Assembly: GCA_001599295.1 (NCBI GenBank)
Contig: BCGN01000005.1
Span: 1,116,001 to 1,180,000, forward strand
Reading direction: 5' to 3'
Length of the DNA: 64,000 nucleotides
From: Sporopachydermia quercuum
Taxonomy: Eukaryota > Ascomycota > Sporopachydermiomycetes > Sporopachydermiales > Sporopachydermiaceae
The first letter of the stretch is position 1, and each line of letters begins with the position of its first letter. Positions 51,407-62,366 of this stretch are shown in pieces. A program made the position numbers and the translations under genes. The notes under the pieces were generated by a model. That model saw nothing but the letters and a program-made list of their open reading frames with translations, had not been told where the DNA came from and did not search any database.

Positions 51407-52402
51407 ATTAACTTGTAAGAATGATTATTAGAGCAATGTGATCGTTGATGCAGTTTCTATATCATATTTACCAACAGGAGCTGTCAAATAACCAATATAG
51501 AGGTTAATATCAACTGTAGACACAGTATTTATACTTGTTGGCAACAAGAGGTACCTTGTNTTAGGTCTGGGTTGAACGGTTTTGAAGGTTTGAAGGGTTA
51601 AGGGAAATGTCACAAATAATTGTTTGATTCCATTCACCAAGTCTCGTTGGTTCTACGTTTCTATCTGTTGAACAAAGGACTTGTCAAAAGCGAAGTCTGT
51701 AGATAGCAAAGTACCTAAGCATAGGAAAGATAACACAAATCTTGTAAGTGAGTTGATCCGTGAATTCATCTGTCGAGTTGATTGTGAGATGTTTGATTTT
51801 ATTCTACTATCATATCAATTCAATTTCTTTTTGTAAGCACTGTTCATGTTGATTGTTTGATGTGCAATTGTTTTGGGTTACCAATCTGGGAAAAGTGGTT
51901 GTCACGACAACACAATTTGTAGGTAGGGGAAATTATGACGGGATGACATAATCATTAAAAATTGTGACATGAAGCAGATCATAGTATGTGTTATGGGACA
52001 GCGATGGAGTGAATATGATCTACTACTAATCATCAAGGATTATTGCAATGAATAGTAAAAGATTTTTAGAATGAATATAATTCATGCTAAATAACAAGNT
52101 ATTATGTATGATTTATGATATGCACCAAAATACCAATGAGTCCTTTTTGATGATTTAGCGGTAAATTTTAGGTATAGCTTGATCGAAGATTAATGAGCCC
52201 TGAGTAGGTTTCCTTCAAATGATATAAATCAAGTATAAAACATGATACTTGCTAATAGTAGCTTGTAATTCTACAGATAAAACAAAAAACTGGCCGCTGT
52301 GATGGATTATGAGTAACTCCAACAACATACGAAAGTTTTAGAGGAATCTATTATAAAGGATAGAATTAGAAGCTACCCAGATGTATGCATATGCGTGGAT
52401 CA
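51407..52402. other. SPC110 promoter and TRP4 3' flank
   Basis: 1 kb of AT-rich DNA with two Ns. A 70-codon reverse frame at 51428-51640 contains an N and shows no family resemblance. Nothing further. Confidence 0.5.
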
Positions 52403-53485
52403 TCATTCTTTTTTTGCAGAATCAATGGCATCCAGGAAAGCCTGTAGAGCCTTTTTAGCACTACCAGATCGAACACTTTCTCTGGATAACTCCACGCCAT
52501 GTTTCCAGTCAGTAGCCTTACCTTCAATAACAGCCAAAGCACCGGCATTTAGTAGGACGTAATCAAAGATGGGATTATTATCAGGTAGTTCATTGTCAAG
52601 TAATGAAGCTAACACGACGGCATTCTCGTCAGCCGTTCCAGATTTAACTTCAGATAAGGGATGTGTGGGTAAACCAAACATTGAAGGATGTAGTCTTGAA
52701 ATCTCTATTTTGTCAGATCCAGCCTTCACTCTCCATACTTTGGTATATCCTGCAGGTGAAATTTCATCCAATCCTTCTTCACCCCATACAATCATGATTG
52801 AGCTATTTGTATGAGCGTTCATCTTCAGTACTGCTTCAGCGAAAACTTGCCCTAAAGCTTCGGAATAAACGCCAATAATTCTAGCTTTTAGAGGTACAGG
52901 GTTCAATAAAGGACCTAGAATGTTGAAAATAGTTGGTACGCCGAGTTCTGCTCTTAATTCTGCTACCTGTTTCATGCCATCATGGAAAGCAGGCGCAAAT
53001 AAGAAGCAAAATGATGAATCCGAGAGTATTTTTGGAGCTGTAGATGAATTCACAGACATTATATCAGCACCCAATGAAGTTAATAGATCACCAGCACCTG
53101 AGGAAGAAGAAGAAGCTTTACCACCATGTTTGGCAATCCGTAAGCCAATACCGGCGGCAACAATTGATGCTGAACTACTGACATTAAAAGTGTTTTGGCC
53201 ATCGCCTCCTGTTCCAACGATATCTACATAGCCTTCATGAGCAAGTGCAGCAGGATCCACAGGCGTAGAGAATTCTAATACAGTAGAAGCAGCTGCAGCA
53301 ATAAACCGGGGATCATGATCCAATCCTCTCATTCTGAGAGCAGTTAAAAAAGACCCGGCTTGGACTTTACTTGCTTGGCCTGATATTATAAGTCGGAGAC
53401 ATATTGAGAGTTCTTCAGGCTTTAGATTTGGTGGTGATAGAAGAAGTGATTTTATGAATGGTGTCAAAACTCCTTTTTTCGACAT
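52403..53485 (-). CDS. TRP4: Anthranilate phosphoribosyltransferase
   Basis: The 360-residue enzyme transfers phosphoribose from PRPP to anthranilate, the second step of tryptophan synthesis. Signatures: G-T-G-G-D (91-95), N-V-S-S-S-A-S (101-107), K-H-G-G-K-A-S-S-S-S-G (119-130) and F-A-P-A-F-H-D-G-M-K with N-I-L-G-P-L-L-N-P downstream. These are the PRPP and anthranilate-binding motifs, and all are intact. ScTrp4 has 380 aa. The ATG at 53485 gives M-S-K-K-G; 18 further in-frame codons start at TTG and lack family similarity. A full ATGACTCAT Gcn4 site lies 288 bp upstream, as expected for general amino-acid control. Confidence 0.95.
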   Translation of the reverse strand: MSKKGVLTPFIKSLLLSPPNLKPEELSICLRLIISGQASKVQAGSFLTALRMRGLDHDPRFIAAAASTVLEFSTPVDPAALAHEGYVDIVGTGGDGQNTFNVSSSASIVAAGIGLRIAKHGGKASSSSSGAGDLLTSLGADIMSVNSSTAPKILSDSSFCFLFAPAFHDGMKQVAELRAELGVPTIFNILGPLLNPVPLKARIIGVYSEALGQVFAEAVLKMNAHTNSSIMIVWGEEGLDEISPAGYTKVWRVKAGSDKIEISRLHPSMFGLPTHPLSEVKSGTADENAVVLASLLDNELPDNNPIFDYVLLNAGALAVIEGKATDWKHGVELSRESVRSGSAKKALQAFLDAIDSAKKE

Positions 53486-53772
53486 GGTGAGTGAAATGTA
53501 TATTTTTCTTGATTTGAGTATGCAAGGTACCTGTGACAATCCTAGTAGACTTTAATTATTGTACGAGGCACTGAATGTACAAGTTGTGGGTATAGTAATA
53601 GTTAATCTGAGATACACAGCAATTCAATGTTTCTGGTCTATTAGAAATGAGGTTTCTTTTAATCAACGAGTTTCTCCTCTTCTCCTGGTACAATAAGATA
53701 TCATCTATTCCAATCTTGCCGATTGTAAGCTATTCAGAACCACTTTTACCTCAGATTCAGATCTACACTATG

Positions 53773-53779
53773 ACTCATT
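53773..53779. promoter_or_regulatory. Gcn4 site in TRP4 promoter
   Basis: TGACTCA within the perfect palindrome ATGACTCAT at 53772-53780, 288 bp upstream of the TRP4 start. Sequence, position and gene function all fit general amino-acid control. This is the strongest regulatory call in the window. Confidence 0.65.
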
Positions 53780-53924
53780 ATTATAAGGATCAATTGCTAT
53801 TTGTGATGGTGTTGTATTGATCCATTCATCCCATTCAAATAAACCGATGCCTGAATTAGGACGCTTGTAAAATGTATTTATTCAGATTACATAATCAAAT
53901 ATAAAGCCAGTATAAAATCTACAT

Positions 53925-53930
53925 CACGTG
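53925..53930. promoter_or_regulatory. CACGTG box (Cbf1-type) upstream of TRP4
   Basis: CACGTG within TCACGTGA, 440 bp before the TRP4 start and about 275 bp from the 3' end of the RRM gene. Motif only. Confidence 0.33.
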
Positions 53931-54204
53931 ACGAATAATACAACAATACCGCAAATTTGACTAGATATTGACTACTGGAGATGTATGAAGATTTTCTTGA
54001 ACAAATGCATTTACAAATTGTCAATGTATTTATTGAAAATTAATGGTGTAAGAAAAGATAAAGTAATTATTTACATAGAATCAGGGAGAAATGGAGAAAT
54101 CCCCCTGAAAAAGCTCGCTTACTGAAACGACTTCCAATCTAATATTCAGCATAACTGTAGGCAGTACATACTGAATATTATACTGCAATGTATCGTTAGA
54201 AAGC

Positions 54205-57200
54205 TCAAAGCTCAGAATTGTAATCAAACTCATTCTCACTTTCATGATCCTCGCCTGTTACTCGTCCTCTCTCCTTTGAGAAAGATGAAATCACTTGCAG
54301 ACCATTTATGAGAGAACCCTTTTCAACGAAAGTACGCATAAACGATACCGAGCTAGCAATATCAGGGAAAGTGACACGAGCAACACCTTTAGATATTCCG
54401 TTCGGATAGACAGGTATCTGTACCTCAGGAATCACAGTTTCGAAAGGAAATCTGTTGTTCTTAGGTAAGAAATCCTTGATATAACTGAGAAGATCAGAAT
54501 GTGTTGTTTGTCTAGACAGTCCATGAAGAACAACAGCCTGCGATGCCTGCTTGGAAATCAGCTGCTCTAATGCAGGTCCCGGTTTAATTGCAGGTGAATT
54601 AGAAAACATCAACAAAACATCTGCACCATTGATTGTAACATCGGAGACTGTTTGGGAATCCATAGCGAGTTCATTGAACTTATTGATCACTGATTCAGCA
54701 ATATCACTTCCATCAAACTTCACAAAACAAAATCCTTTACTAGCTCCTGAATCTGTTATAGGAAATCCTGTTATCGCAAATGGTTCATCAGTCAATTTAC
54801 TCAAGGTAGATTCAACATCAGAAGGAAGCGTAGAATTGGGTAACCCTTTGATTAATATCATTGAAGATACTTTGGAAATATCTCTGAAACTAAATAAGGA
54901 AACATCGGCAGAACTGATTGCTATAGGGAAAGTATCCAGGTTTTCGTACAATGAATCAATAATTGCATCCTTATACTCTTCATTCGGACATTTCAGTAGA
55001 ACAACGTCATCACGAGCGAGAACAACAGGAAGATATTTAAGTTCATCTTCAGGTATTCCTTGGTTTCCAGAGATAATTGATCGGAAATACTTAGGCAACT
55101 GAGCCTCAATATTCCTGACAGAACAAGTGAAGGCAATGTTTAACCAATTGTTAGCCCCAGGAAGAGTCTTATCTTTTGCTTCGGAAATACCAATTTCACC
55201 TGTTCTGTAGCTGTATCTAGCAAACAAATCGTACTCTTGTTGTTTGTTTATGTCAATCAGACCCTGGGTGGCATCTGAGATAGTCTTGAATGTTATAAAC
55301 AGGTAAGAATAATATGGATACAATCTTCCTGTAGCTGCATCTCTGCGCGTTTGACTTGCAACTCGTGGAGCATATAGATTGGAAACGCCAGTTAGTGATT
55401 TGCAGTATTCTTCGAACTCTTTGATCTTCAGGTGCTTATAGTTTGAGACCATTAAGACTTTACAGGGGTGAGAATTCAAACCAATTGATTTTGCTGCATT
55501 GTTACGGTCCTTGGTGAGCAAAGTGACGAATTCACCTTCTGACAGCGATGTCAAATCAAAGAGAGAAAAGGTGACTTTCTGATTATGAATAATTGCCTCA
55601 AAGGGAGCCATTCTTTTGTCAAATGTGGATGTAGCGGTTTCAAGTTCAGTCAAAGTTTCTTCTAGTGATTCTTTTCCTTGCAACTCAGCTTGAACAGGGT
55701 TGAATGCAGCGACTTCTGATACAGTAGGGTCCAATTCGGAAGTTTCAGCTGTTTGAGGCTCTGATTCAGTAGACACAGATTGAACAGTTTCAGGTTCGGC
55801 ATTTTCGAGTTCGCCAGTTGCAGTTTCGACGGTTTCAGGCCATTGAGACTGGGATTCAAAGGCTTCCTGTTCAGTGGTTTCGGATTCGACAATTTCGGAT
55901 TCTTTAGCCTCCGATTCAGCAGTTTCAGCAATTTGGGGCTCATTTAATTCCACGGTCTTAATGTCACCAAAGGCGTCTGGATCTATTCGAGAAGTTCTAT
56001 TCATGGCTTTGAAGGTCGAGCTAGCATGCTGATGTGTATTGAAAGTGACAACAAAATTTTTACCAATTAAGAATATATTCTTGATGGATTGAGCTGGAGC
56101 AAAAGTATTGAGCATTGCCAAAATTTCACTACTAATCTCATTCATTTCAGTTTCAGAGCCCACATTAAAAGGTCCAACAGTTATTCTATCAGTAGCATTC
56201 CAAGAAATAAACTCCTTGGGCACTTGAATGAGATCAAAGTCATGTAAAAATAATCTCTCTTGAAACACTTTCTCCTCGTTTTCTGGTTCGCTGGGAAGAT
56301 TTTGCATAACAGCAAAAACAACAGGATTATCCTTGCTACTGTTTGCCAATTGTACTCTGTTTAATCTCCAACCAGAAATTAGATTAGGAATAAATTTATA
56401 TATGTTTGCAAACGCATTAGCCTTGACTGCAGATGGGAAAAGTAAACTTCCAGTTAGCACTTGAGGACCATTCGGTTTCTTCACTAAATAAACACAAGAA
56501 GTATCCACCCTAACAGGGCCGATTAATCGCAGAGCATGGTAAAAATTTTCCAATTTCTTCTCTATGGTTTCTCTAGTTTCTTCCTTTAGTGACCTGTTTT
56601 GAAACATAAACAGTATTCTCTGTGATTCTTTGGCCTCAGCAGGAACAAATAACGGAAATATAGACTTATAAGAAGATGCCAGTGACGCGAAAAAGGGTCT
56701 ATGACTAATTTGGGGTCCGAGCATAGATTGAAACCTTTGAACGAACGACAAAGCATCAGTTGTTGTTTTAAACTCAGCCAAAGCCATGCCAGTCTCTTCT
56801 CCGCTTCCTCTATAAACAAGTGTGACTGCGTCGATGAATCCAGGGTATGCTTTAAGTCTAGGGACTAAAGTCTTAGATGATGTTAAAGGGCCCAAGTTTT
56901 CAATTAGAACATGTTTTTCAAGCTCATTCCTATTCAATCGCCAATCGAATTCAGGATCTTTCTCGAGAGATTTCTTGCTGCGTCTATACTTATATAACCT
57001 GCTGCCGCTAGTTTTGGAGGAATCTCTATTAGATTCATAGCATNACAAAGATACAGTGTGTATCAAACGTTGGCAGGTCAAACCGTAGCTGTCTGGGTTT
57101 CTAACTAGAGCTGAGTTACCATTTAACTGTCTGGTTTGTACTTGCGCTCTTACAGCACCAGCAATACCAACATTCCGCAAGCTAGTTGTATATAATCCTC

Positions 57201-57207
57201 TTTTCAT
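54205..57207 (-). CDS. Large multi-RRM protein, putative mitochondrial
   Basis: A 1,000-residue protein I cannot name. The N-terminus (M-K-R-G-L-Y-T-T-S-L-R-N) is basic, hydroxylated and free of acidic residues for about 40 positions, as in a mitochondrial presequence. At least four RRM-like units are visible: about 100-180 (I-E-N-L-G-P-L), about 335-420, about 600-680 (V-L-M-V-S-N-Y) and two clearer units near the C-terminus (I-L-I-K-G-L-P-N-S-T with G-F-C-F-V-K-F, then V-L-H-G-L-S-R-Q). A Glu/Ser/Thr-rich spacer lies at about 430-510. An N at 57044 masks one residue. A role in mitochondrial RNA metabolism is inferred from the presequence and RRMs only. It is divergent from CDC12. The ATG at 57207 is preferred over a TTG five codons upstream. 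Confidence 0.65.
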   Translation of the reverse strand: MKRGLYTTSLRNVGIAGAVRAQVQTRQLNGNSALVRNPDSYGLTCQRLIHTVSLXCYESNRDSSKTSGSRLYKYRRSKKSLEKDPEFDWRLNRNELEKHVLIENLGPLTSSKTLVPRLKAYPGFIDAVTLVYRGSGEETGMALAEFKTTTDALSFVQRFQSMLGPQISHRPFFASLASSYKSIFPLFVPAEAKESQRILFMFQNRSLKEETRETIEKKLENFYHALRLIGPVRVDTSCVYLVKKPNGPQVLTGSLLFPSAVKANAFANIYKFIPNLISGWRLNRVQLANSSKDNPVVFAVMQNLPSEPENEEKVFQERLFLHDFDLIQVPKEFISWNATDRITVGPFNVGSETEMNEISSEILAMLNTFAPAQSIKNIFLIGKNFVVTFNTHQHASSTFKAMNRTSRIDPDAFGDIKTVELNEPQIAETAESEAKESEIVESETTEQEAFESQSQWPETVETATGELENAEPETVQSVSTESEPQTAETSELDPTVSEVAAFNPVQAELQGKESLEETLTELETATSTFDKRMAPFEAIIHNQKVTFSLFDLTSLSEGEFVTLLTKDRNNAAKSIGLNSHPCKVLMVSNYKHLKIKEFEEYCKSLTGVSNLYAPRVASQTRRDAATGRLYPYYSYLFITFKTISDATQGLIDINKQQEYDLFARYSYRTGEIGISEAKDKTLPGANNWLNIAFTCSVRNIEAQLPKYFRSIISGNQGIPEDELKYLPVVLARDDVVLLKCPNEEYKDAIIDSLYENLDTFPIAISSADVSLFSFRDISKVSSMILIKGLPNSTLPSDVESTLSKLTDEPFAITGFPITDSGASKGFCFVKFDGSDIAESVINKFNELAMDSQTVSDVTINGADVLLMFSNSPAIKPGPALEQLISKQASQAVVLHGLSRQTTHSDLLSYIKDFLPKNNRFPFETVIPEVQIPVYPNGISKGVARVTFPDIASSVSFMRTFVEKGSLINGLQVISSFSKERGRVTGEDHESENEFDYNSEL
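55690..55940. repeat. Degenerate Glu/Thr/Ser-coding repeat in RRM gene
   Basis: On the gene strand, short E-[ST]-E-x-x-[ET] words recur with imperfect spacing of about 5-7 codons, for instance S-E-A-K-E-S-E-I-V-E-S-E. This looks like an old, drifted minisatellite coding an acidic disordered linker. Confidence 0.55.
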
Positions 57208-58029
57208 GATCGATTCAAACAATTGATGACAACAGTTTGATTTAGTGTGCTGGGATGCTAAAGCCTGTTCTAAATGTACACTTTACAGACACTATTTGTG
57301 AACACCGCTATTTGAACTCGGGAATTATCAGTTGCAAACATTACTAGACAAATTTGAATGCTGGGTGAAAATATCGAGTGAATTTTCTTTTCTCAGTGGA
57401 GGTATTAACGATTATGTAATTAGAATACCCTTGGTCAGGTGGTTGGGTGGGTGATATTCTCCCTATTTCTGGGGTGTCTCAGGAGATAGTTACTTCAAGG
57501 ACTACATGTAAAGCGTTCAGGTCTCTTTACGTCCCTTCCCATTATAATATATAAACACAGACGCGTCTTGGAACTATTGTTTGGAGTTCGTAACAGAAAT
57601 GCGGGAAATGAACACAATTCCCAATTGGAAGATAACGTGTGAATGTTAGAAGATGGATCGATGGGAACATAAAGTGTTGTTTTCTGTTTTATTTCATGAA
57701 TTCATAGTCTTTATGTTTGTAGGTTATTCGGGTATTTGAATATACATTGTGGAAAAAGAAAGTCATAATAAGGATTTGTTAAGGATCTATTTTTGGATTG
57801 AATTTGCGAGTTTGTTGCGAAGAAGAAAACAAACAGCGATTTCAACTATTGGGTAACGAGATCAAAGTAAGCAAAGGAAGAGTAGATTATAAAGGATAAA
57901 TTATCCCAATAATTAGCAATAGCAACAGATATATGTTGATTTTTGATACTGGAGTGGTAGTTATTGGGAACGAAAAACACACTCATATTGGCTTTTGATC
58001 TTTTTTTAGCAGAAAAATTGCCGAACAAA
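57208..58029. other. Divergent promoter RRM gene-CDC12
   Basis: 0.82 kb. An ACGCGT (MCB-like, G1/S) motif at about 57562-57567 is on the CDC12 side, apt for a septin, but a single copy is weak evidence. Nothing else seen. Confidence 0.45.
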
Positions 58030-59312
58030 ATGCCATCAGTTGAACCAGTAGGAATTACGGAATTGCCCAACCAAAGGTAAGTGACTTTATTTATGAATGA
58101 CTACGAAATTAACTCTTACCGTTGGCGTTAATAACATGGAAATGATTGGTAAGAAACTAACATAATATCTACAGACACCGAATTGTCTCCAAAAATGGAA
58201 CCACTTTCACTGTCATGTTGGTTGGTGAATCAGGTTTGGGCAAAACAACTTTCATCAACACCCTTTTTGAGACAACATTGCAACCACAGAAGGAAAGAGT
58301 CTATAAAGATGTTCAAACAACAGTAGAGATTTCTATCACAAGAGCAGAATTAGAAGAAAAGAACTTTGTTACCAGGTTAAACATAGTTGACACACCGGGA
58401 TTTGGTGATCAAGTTAATAGCAAAAACTCATGGCAACCCATTATTGACTTTATTGATGATCAGCATGAGTTATTCATGCGACAAGAACAACAACCAATCA
58501 GAAGCAAGTTCAAGAAAAACGACCTTCGTATTCATGCTTGTTTATATTTCATTCGTCCTACTGGTCATTCTTTGAAACCCTTAGATATCGAGATAATGAA
58601 ACGTCTAAGCAGCAGAGTGAATTTGATTCCTGTTATTGCTAAAGCTGATACTCTATCCACTAATGAAATGGAAGAGTTCAAAGATCGAATTCGCGGTGTA
58701 ATTGAAGCACAAGGGATTCGTATATATACTCCTCCAATTGATACTACTGATACCACAGCTGCTGAACATTCAAAGTCATTGATTGAAGCTATGCCTTTTT
58801 CGGTGATTGGCTCTACTGAAGATGTTCAGCTGCCTGATGGCAGAATCGTGAAAGGTAGATCATATCTGTGGGGAACAGCTGAAGTTGAGAATGAAAAACA
58901 TTGCGATTTCAAAAAATTGCGTAATTTGTTGATCAGATCTCATATGCTAGATCTCATTCTTTCCACAGAAGAATTACACTATGAATCATATAGAACGCAA
59001 CGATTGGAGTCTCGAAAGTATAATGGAGGTGATGGAAGCAATGGTGATTCCAACAAGGCTTTAGCATACAGTTTACCTCCTTTACCAAGAAGAATGAATA
59101 ATCCTAAGTTTAAGGAAGAGGAAGAGGCTTTGAAGAAGTTCTTCACCGAACAAGTGAAAGCTGAAGAACAAAGATTCAGACAATGGGAAACTAATATTGT
59201 CAATGAAAGAAACAAACTAACTACTGATTTAGAGCAAACTCAACAGACTATTCGCAAACTAGAAGATGAAATCAAAACCCTTCAGCTCTCTGTTACTAAG
59301 AATAAACGTTGA
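58030..59312 (+). CDS. CDC12: Septin CDC12 (two exons)
   Basis: Exons 58030-58076 and 58175-59312 give 394 residues (ScCdc12 407). Septins form the filaments of the bud-neck collar in cytokinesis; Cdc12 is a core, GTPase-fold subunit. Splicing restores G-I-T-E-L-P-N-Q-R-H-R-I-V, equivalent to Cdc12 G-I-S-N-L-P-N-Q-R-Y-K-I-V. The P-loop G-E-S-G-L-G-K-T is at 33-40, then D-T-P-G-F-G-D (G3), A-K-A-D (G4) and R-T-Q-R-L-E at the septin unique element. The coiled-coil C-terminus contains V-K-A-E-E-Q-R-F-R-Q-W-E, diagnostic for Cdc12. Exon 2 alone lacks a credible start before the P-loop. Confidence 0.96.
58077..58174 (+). other. CDC12 intron (98 nt)
   Basis: 5' site GTAAGT, branch-like ACTAAC around 58156-58161, 3' site CTACAG. 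It splits the Arg16 codon (AG/A). Confidence 0.92.
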
Positions 59313-59591
59313 ACAATCAAAGAAGATAGTGCCAGTGGGGATGGTACGTGTGTGAATAGTTTTTATATTTTGACTGTTTATTTCTCTGATTAAATAAAAG
59401 GTTTATGTAATGGAACACCTTTGATTACTTAACTTATAATACGCTGTAATTAATTGATTTTTCCATTAAATTATTCCTTAGAGGAGGTTATCCCATAAGT
59501 TATCCCGATTTATGTTTATATCGTTTATATCTATTGTGATACTTATCGTTATGTATAATTAATATACACATGTATATATCTATGTATTTAT

Positions 59592-60554
59592 TTAAACTTC
59601 GGATTCTTCTAAGAACTTTTCACAGTCCAAAGCGGCCATGCAACCGGTACCTGCAGATGTAATAGCTTGTCTATATCTCTTATCTTGAACATCACCAGCA
59701 GCAAAAACACCTTCAACAGATGTATGGGTAGATCCAGGCTTAGTAATAATATAACCGGTGTCGTCGCTTTCTAACTGACCTTGAACAATTGCTGTGGCTG
59801 GAGTATGACCAATGGCGTAGAACAAACCATTGACTTGTAATTCTCTTTCTTCCTCAGTCTTCACGTTCTTAATCTTCAAGGAATCAAGCAACTTACCATT
59901 TCCCTTAGCTTCCAAAGCAACATGGTTGTACAAGATCTCAACTTTGTCGCTGCTAGCTAGTCGCTTAGCCATAATAGTAGAAGCTCTGAGGTAATCCTTT
60001 CTAACCAAAACATATACCTTGGAACCATATTTAGTAAGAAACAAAGCTTCTTCAGCAGCAGAATCACCGCCACCAATAACAGCTAAAGGCTTGTTACGGA
60101 AAATAGGAACAGCACCATCACAGACAGCACATGCAGAAATACCTTGTTGCCAGTAGGTTTCTTCACCAGGGAGTCCTAATCTCTTAGCTGAAGCACCTGT
60201 AGCCAAAATAACGGCATCAGTTGTGATAGGTTCTTCATCTTCATTGAATTCAGTCCATAACTTGAAAGGTCTAGATGAGAAATCAACCTTGGAGATAGTT
60301 TCTGTGATGATCTCAGTACCGAACTTTTCAGATTGAGCTCTCATGTTGTCCATAAGTCCCGAACCAGAGATTCCTTCTGGGAAACCAGGAAAATTTTCAA
60401 TCTCGGTGGTAGTTGTCAACTGACCACCAGCAGCAATACCATTAGCCAGCATACCTTCGTATAAGGTTGGCTTGATCTCTGCTCTTGCTAGGTAGATTGC
60501 TGCTGTGTGAGCGGCTGGACCTGATCCAATGATTGTAACACGATGATGAACCAT
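59592..60554 (-). CDS. TRR1: Thioredoxin reductase (NADPH), cytosolic form
   Basis: From the ATG at 60554 the protein has 320 residues (ScTrr1 319). It reduces thioredoxin with NADPH through FAD and a redox-active Cys pair. Visible: FAD site G-S-G-P-A-A-H-T-A near the N-terminus, redox motif C-A-V-C-D-G, NADPH site G-G-G-D-S-A-A-E-E and C-terminal F-A-A-G-D-V-Q-D. The frame is open for at least 39 more codons upstream with no ATG in them; their translation resembles a mitochondrial presequence (see Part 2). A TATATAA box lies about 315 bp upstream (60868-60874). It converges on CDC12 279 bp away. Confidence 0.95.
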   Translation of the reverse strand: MVHHRVTIIGSGPAAHTAAIYLARAEIKPTLYEGMLANGIAAGGQLTTTTEIENFPGFPEGISGSGLMDNMRAQSEKFGTEIITETISKVDFSSRPFKLWTEFNEDEEPITTDAVILATGASAKRLGLPGEETYWQQGISACAVCDGAVPIFRNKPLAVIGGGDSAAEEALFLTKYGSKVYVLVRKDYLRASTIMAKRLASSDKVEILYNHVALEAKGNGKLLDSLKIKNVKTEEERELQVNGLFYAIGHTPATAIVQGQLESDDTGYIITKPGSTHTSVEGVFAAGDVQDKRYRQAITSAGTGCMAALDCEKFLEESEV

Positions 60555-60671
60555 TCTTGTTTGTTGTTTCTGGTAATTATTTGTTTGAATGAACGCTGAT
60601 GAAAACGTAGCGGGGAACGAAAATCGTGCTTTACTGGAGGAAAATTTCGTAAAAAAATATCGGAATGCCAC
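60555..60671 (-). other. Possible non-AUG N-terminal extension of TRR1
   Basis: In frame with TRR1, 39 codons free of stops encode an Arg/Lys/Ser/Phe-rich segment without Asp or Glu. Possible near-cognate starts are GTG at 60671 and ACG at 60650. There is no ATG in any frame of the first 165 nt upstream of the annotated start, so a scanning ribosome would meet these first. Confidence 0.35.
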
Positions 60672-62193
60672 TTTGGAAAAGTTGTTGATTTCTTACTTGT
60701 GGTTGTAAAGTAATCAATTGATTAGATCAGTGAATTTGAATAGATTAGATTCCAATCACACTTTAGGAGTTGTAGTTACTGCAAAACAGATTGTCTATTG
60801 AGAAGAAAACCGTTTATGTATTAATATATCCAAGATAGATTAGCCCCTTTGGGTGCAATGAATTATTTATATAATAAAGGAGGTTAACTCAGGCGAGATC
60901 CCCCTCGTAAGAAGGAAATGATTGCCATCTTTCGAAGGTCCAGGTGGTTATTTGTTAATAATGGAAGATCCAGAAAACGGTAGACCCTTTGGAGAATATT
61001 TTGGGGATGGGACACTGGGGGGAGAAAAGTGACCCTGCGGTTGCTTTTTAGACCAAAACTTTTTGGCAGAACGCGAGAGGAACTGATAAAATTTGCTGAC
61101 GTCAATTTTAAAAATACTTTACAATGATTAAGCCATTTTTCTGCGTTGAACAGTGAATTGATAGTGGGTTTCTTGATGATTATTAAGAATGAAAGGATCT
61201 TCCACTAGACTCTTACTGAATAAGGGACATCCTAATTAGTAATTATTCTGAGAGTCTGGCCATCAAGTAAACCGATTACGTAATATAGAAATGTTGATAA
61301 GTCTTTCTGGCATATGCAGTAACAGAAACCAATGAGATAGCTAGTGGTNATAAATAGAGGTCAGTACTTTTAAGTCATTAAATGAAAAAAATTAATATTG
61401 TTGAAGTACTTTTAGTTGTGGGTTGTTGTTGAACTNTTGATGCAATATGCAATTACCTTTAGCTTCTTTTGAGATCACATAATAATTTATAGAAAGCCTA
61501 GTTTCCTCAGTCTTACCTAATCAATCCTGCTTAGTAAACTCTAATTCTAGGCACCTCTTCTTTCTGGTCTGTCCGAGACAGAACTAGCATCGCTCTTGAT
61601 GAACACCCTAGAGCATTTCGTAGGGTTTGTTGAAGAGTTTCTCCATAAAGAAGAACAATTGATAAGGATTGTTCCGCATTTTAGTTCGGAAACACCAATG
61701 AGTAATGTAATGTAGTTGAATATCTAATTATAATCTGTTCATTGAGTAATTGAATATGAATGNTTATACAATCTAGGGATTAGAGCTTAAGAAAAACGCG
61801 CTTTTTATTGCTTTTTTTTGGTTATTTTTTTTTTTATTGGGAGAATCTAATGTGTGAACGAAAGAGGATACATATGGTACAGTACGATAGTGTATATAGA
61901 AGTGATTATTATCATTCTTGTGAAAAAATTGGGGAGAATATAAATTGGCTGTTTGTAATTTCCATTCTCTGAGAGTGTAGTGTAATTGATANTGAGTCAT
62001 ACTATCAGCAACAGTTGTTACTAGGCAATTCCTGTAACTATTTTTTGTAATGTTGTGAGGTTTAATGTTGTGGAGGTCTTATTGCTAGTTCCACACATAC
62101 TCTACATTCAAGATGAAAATTGTATCTAATAATTTAACTAAGCAGTGACTACATTTTCTTTTTTTCTATCTGGCTGTCTGAACAGAAGAACAA

Positions 62194-62214
62194 TAGCACG
62201 CCACTAGCGTGCTA
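62194..62214. repeat. Perfect 8-bp inverted repeat, 5-nt loop
   Basis: TAGCACGC - CACTA - GCGTGCTA. Same geometry as 28377-28397 but a different sequence. May be a transcript hairpin; may be chance. Confidence 0.35.
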
Positions 62215-62366
62215 CGAACGGAGAACTGCGAACGTAACAAGTAGTGAAGCTACAGAAGAAATTNGTAAAAAATTGCAGTTGAGTTTCTTTTTGTTTTCAA
62301 TTATTCTTATTTTCTTCTTATACGGGTTCAAGTTTCTTTCTGCCCTTCAATATAACGTCATACGGA

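Larger units (their letters stand above)
53486..54204. other. TRP4 promoter and 3' flank of RRM gene
   Basis: 0.72 kb with a Gcn4 site (53773-53779) and a TCACGTGA box (53924-53931). No coding potential seen. Confidence 0.6.

Noticed and set aside
61236-61537. TTAGTAA (Yap1-like) words upstream of TRR1
   Set aside because: About 25 are expected by chance in 64 kb of this composition, so two copies carry no weight.
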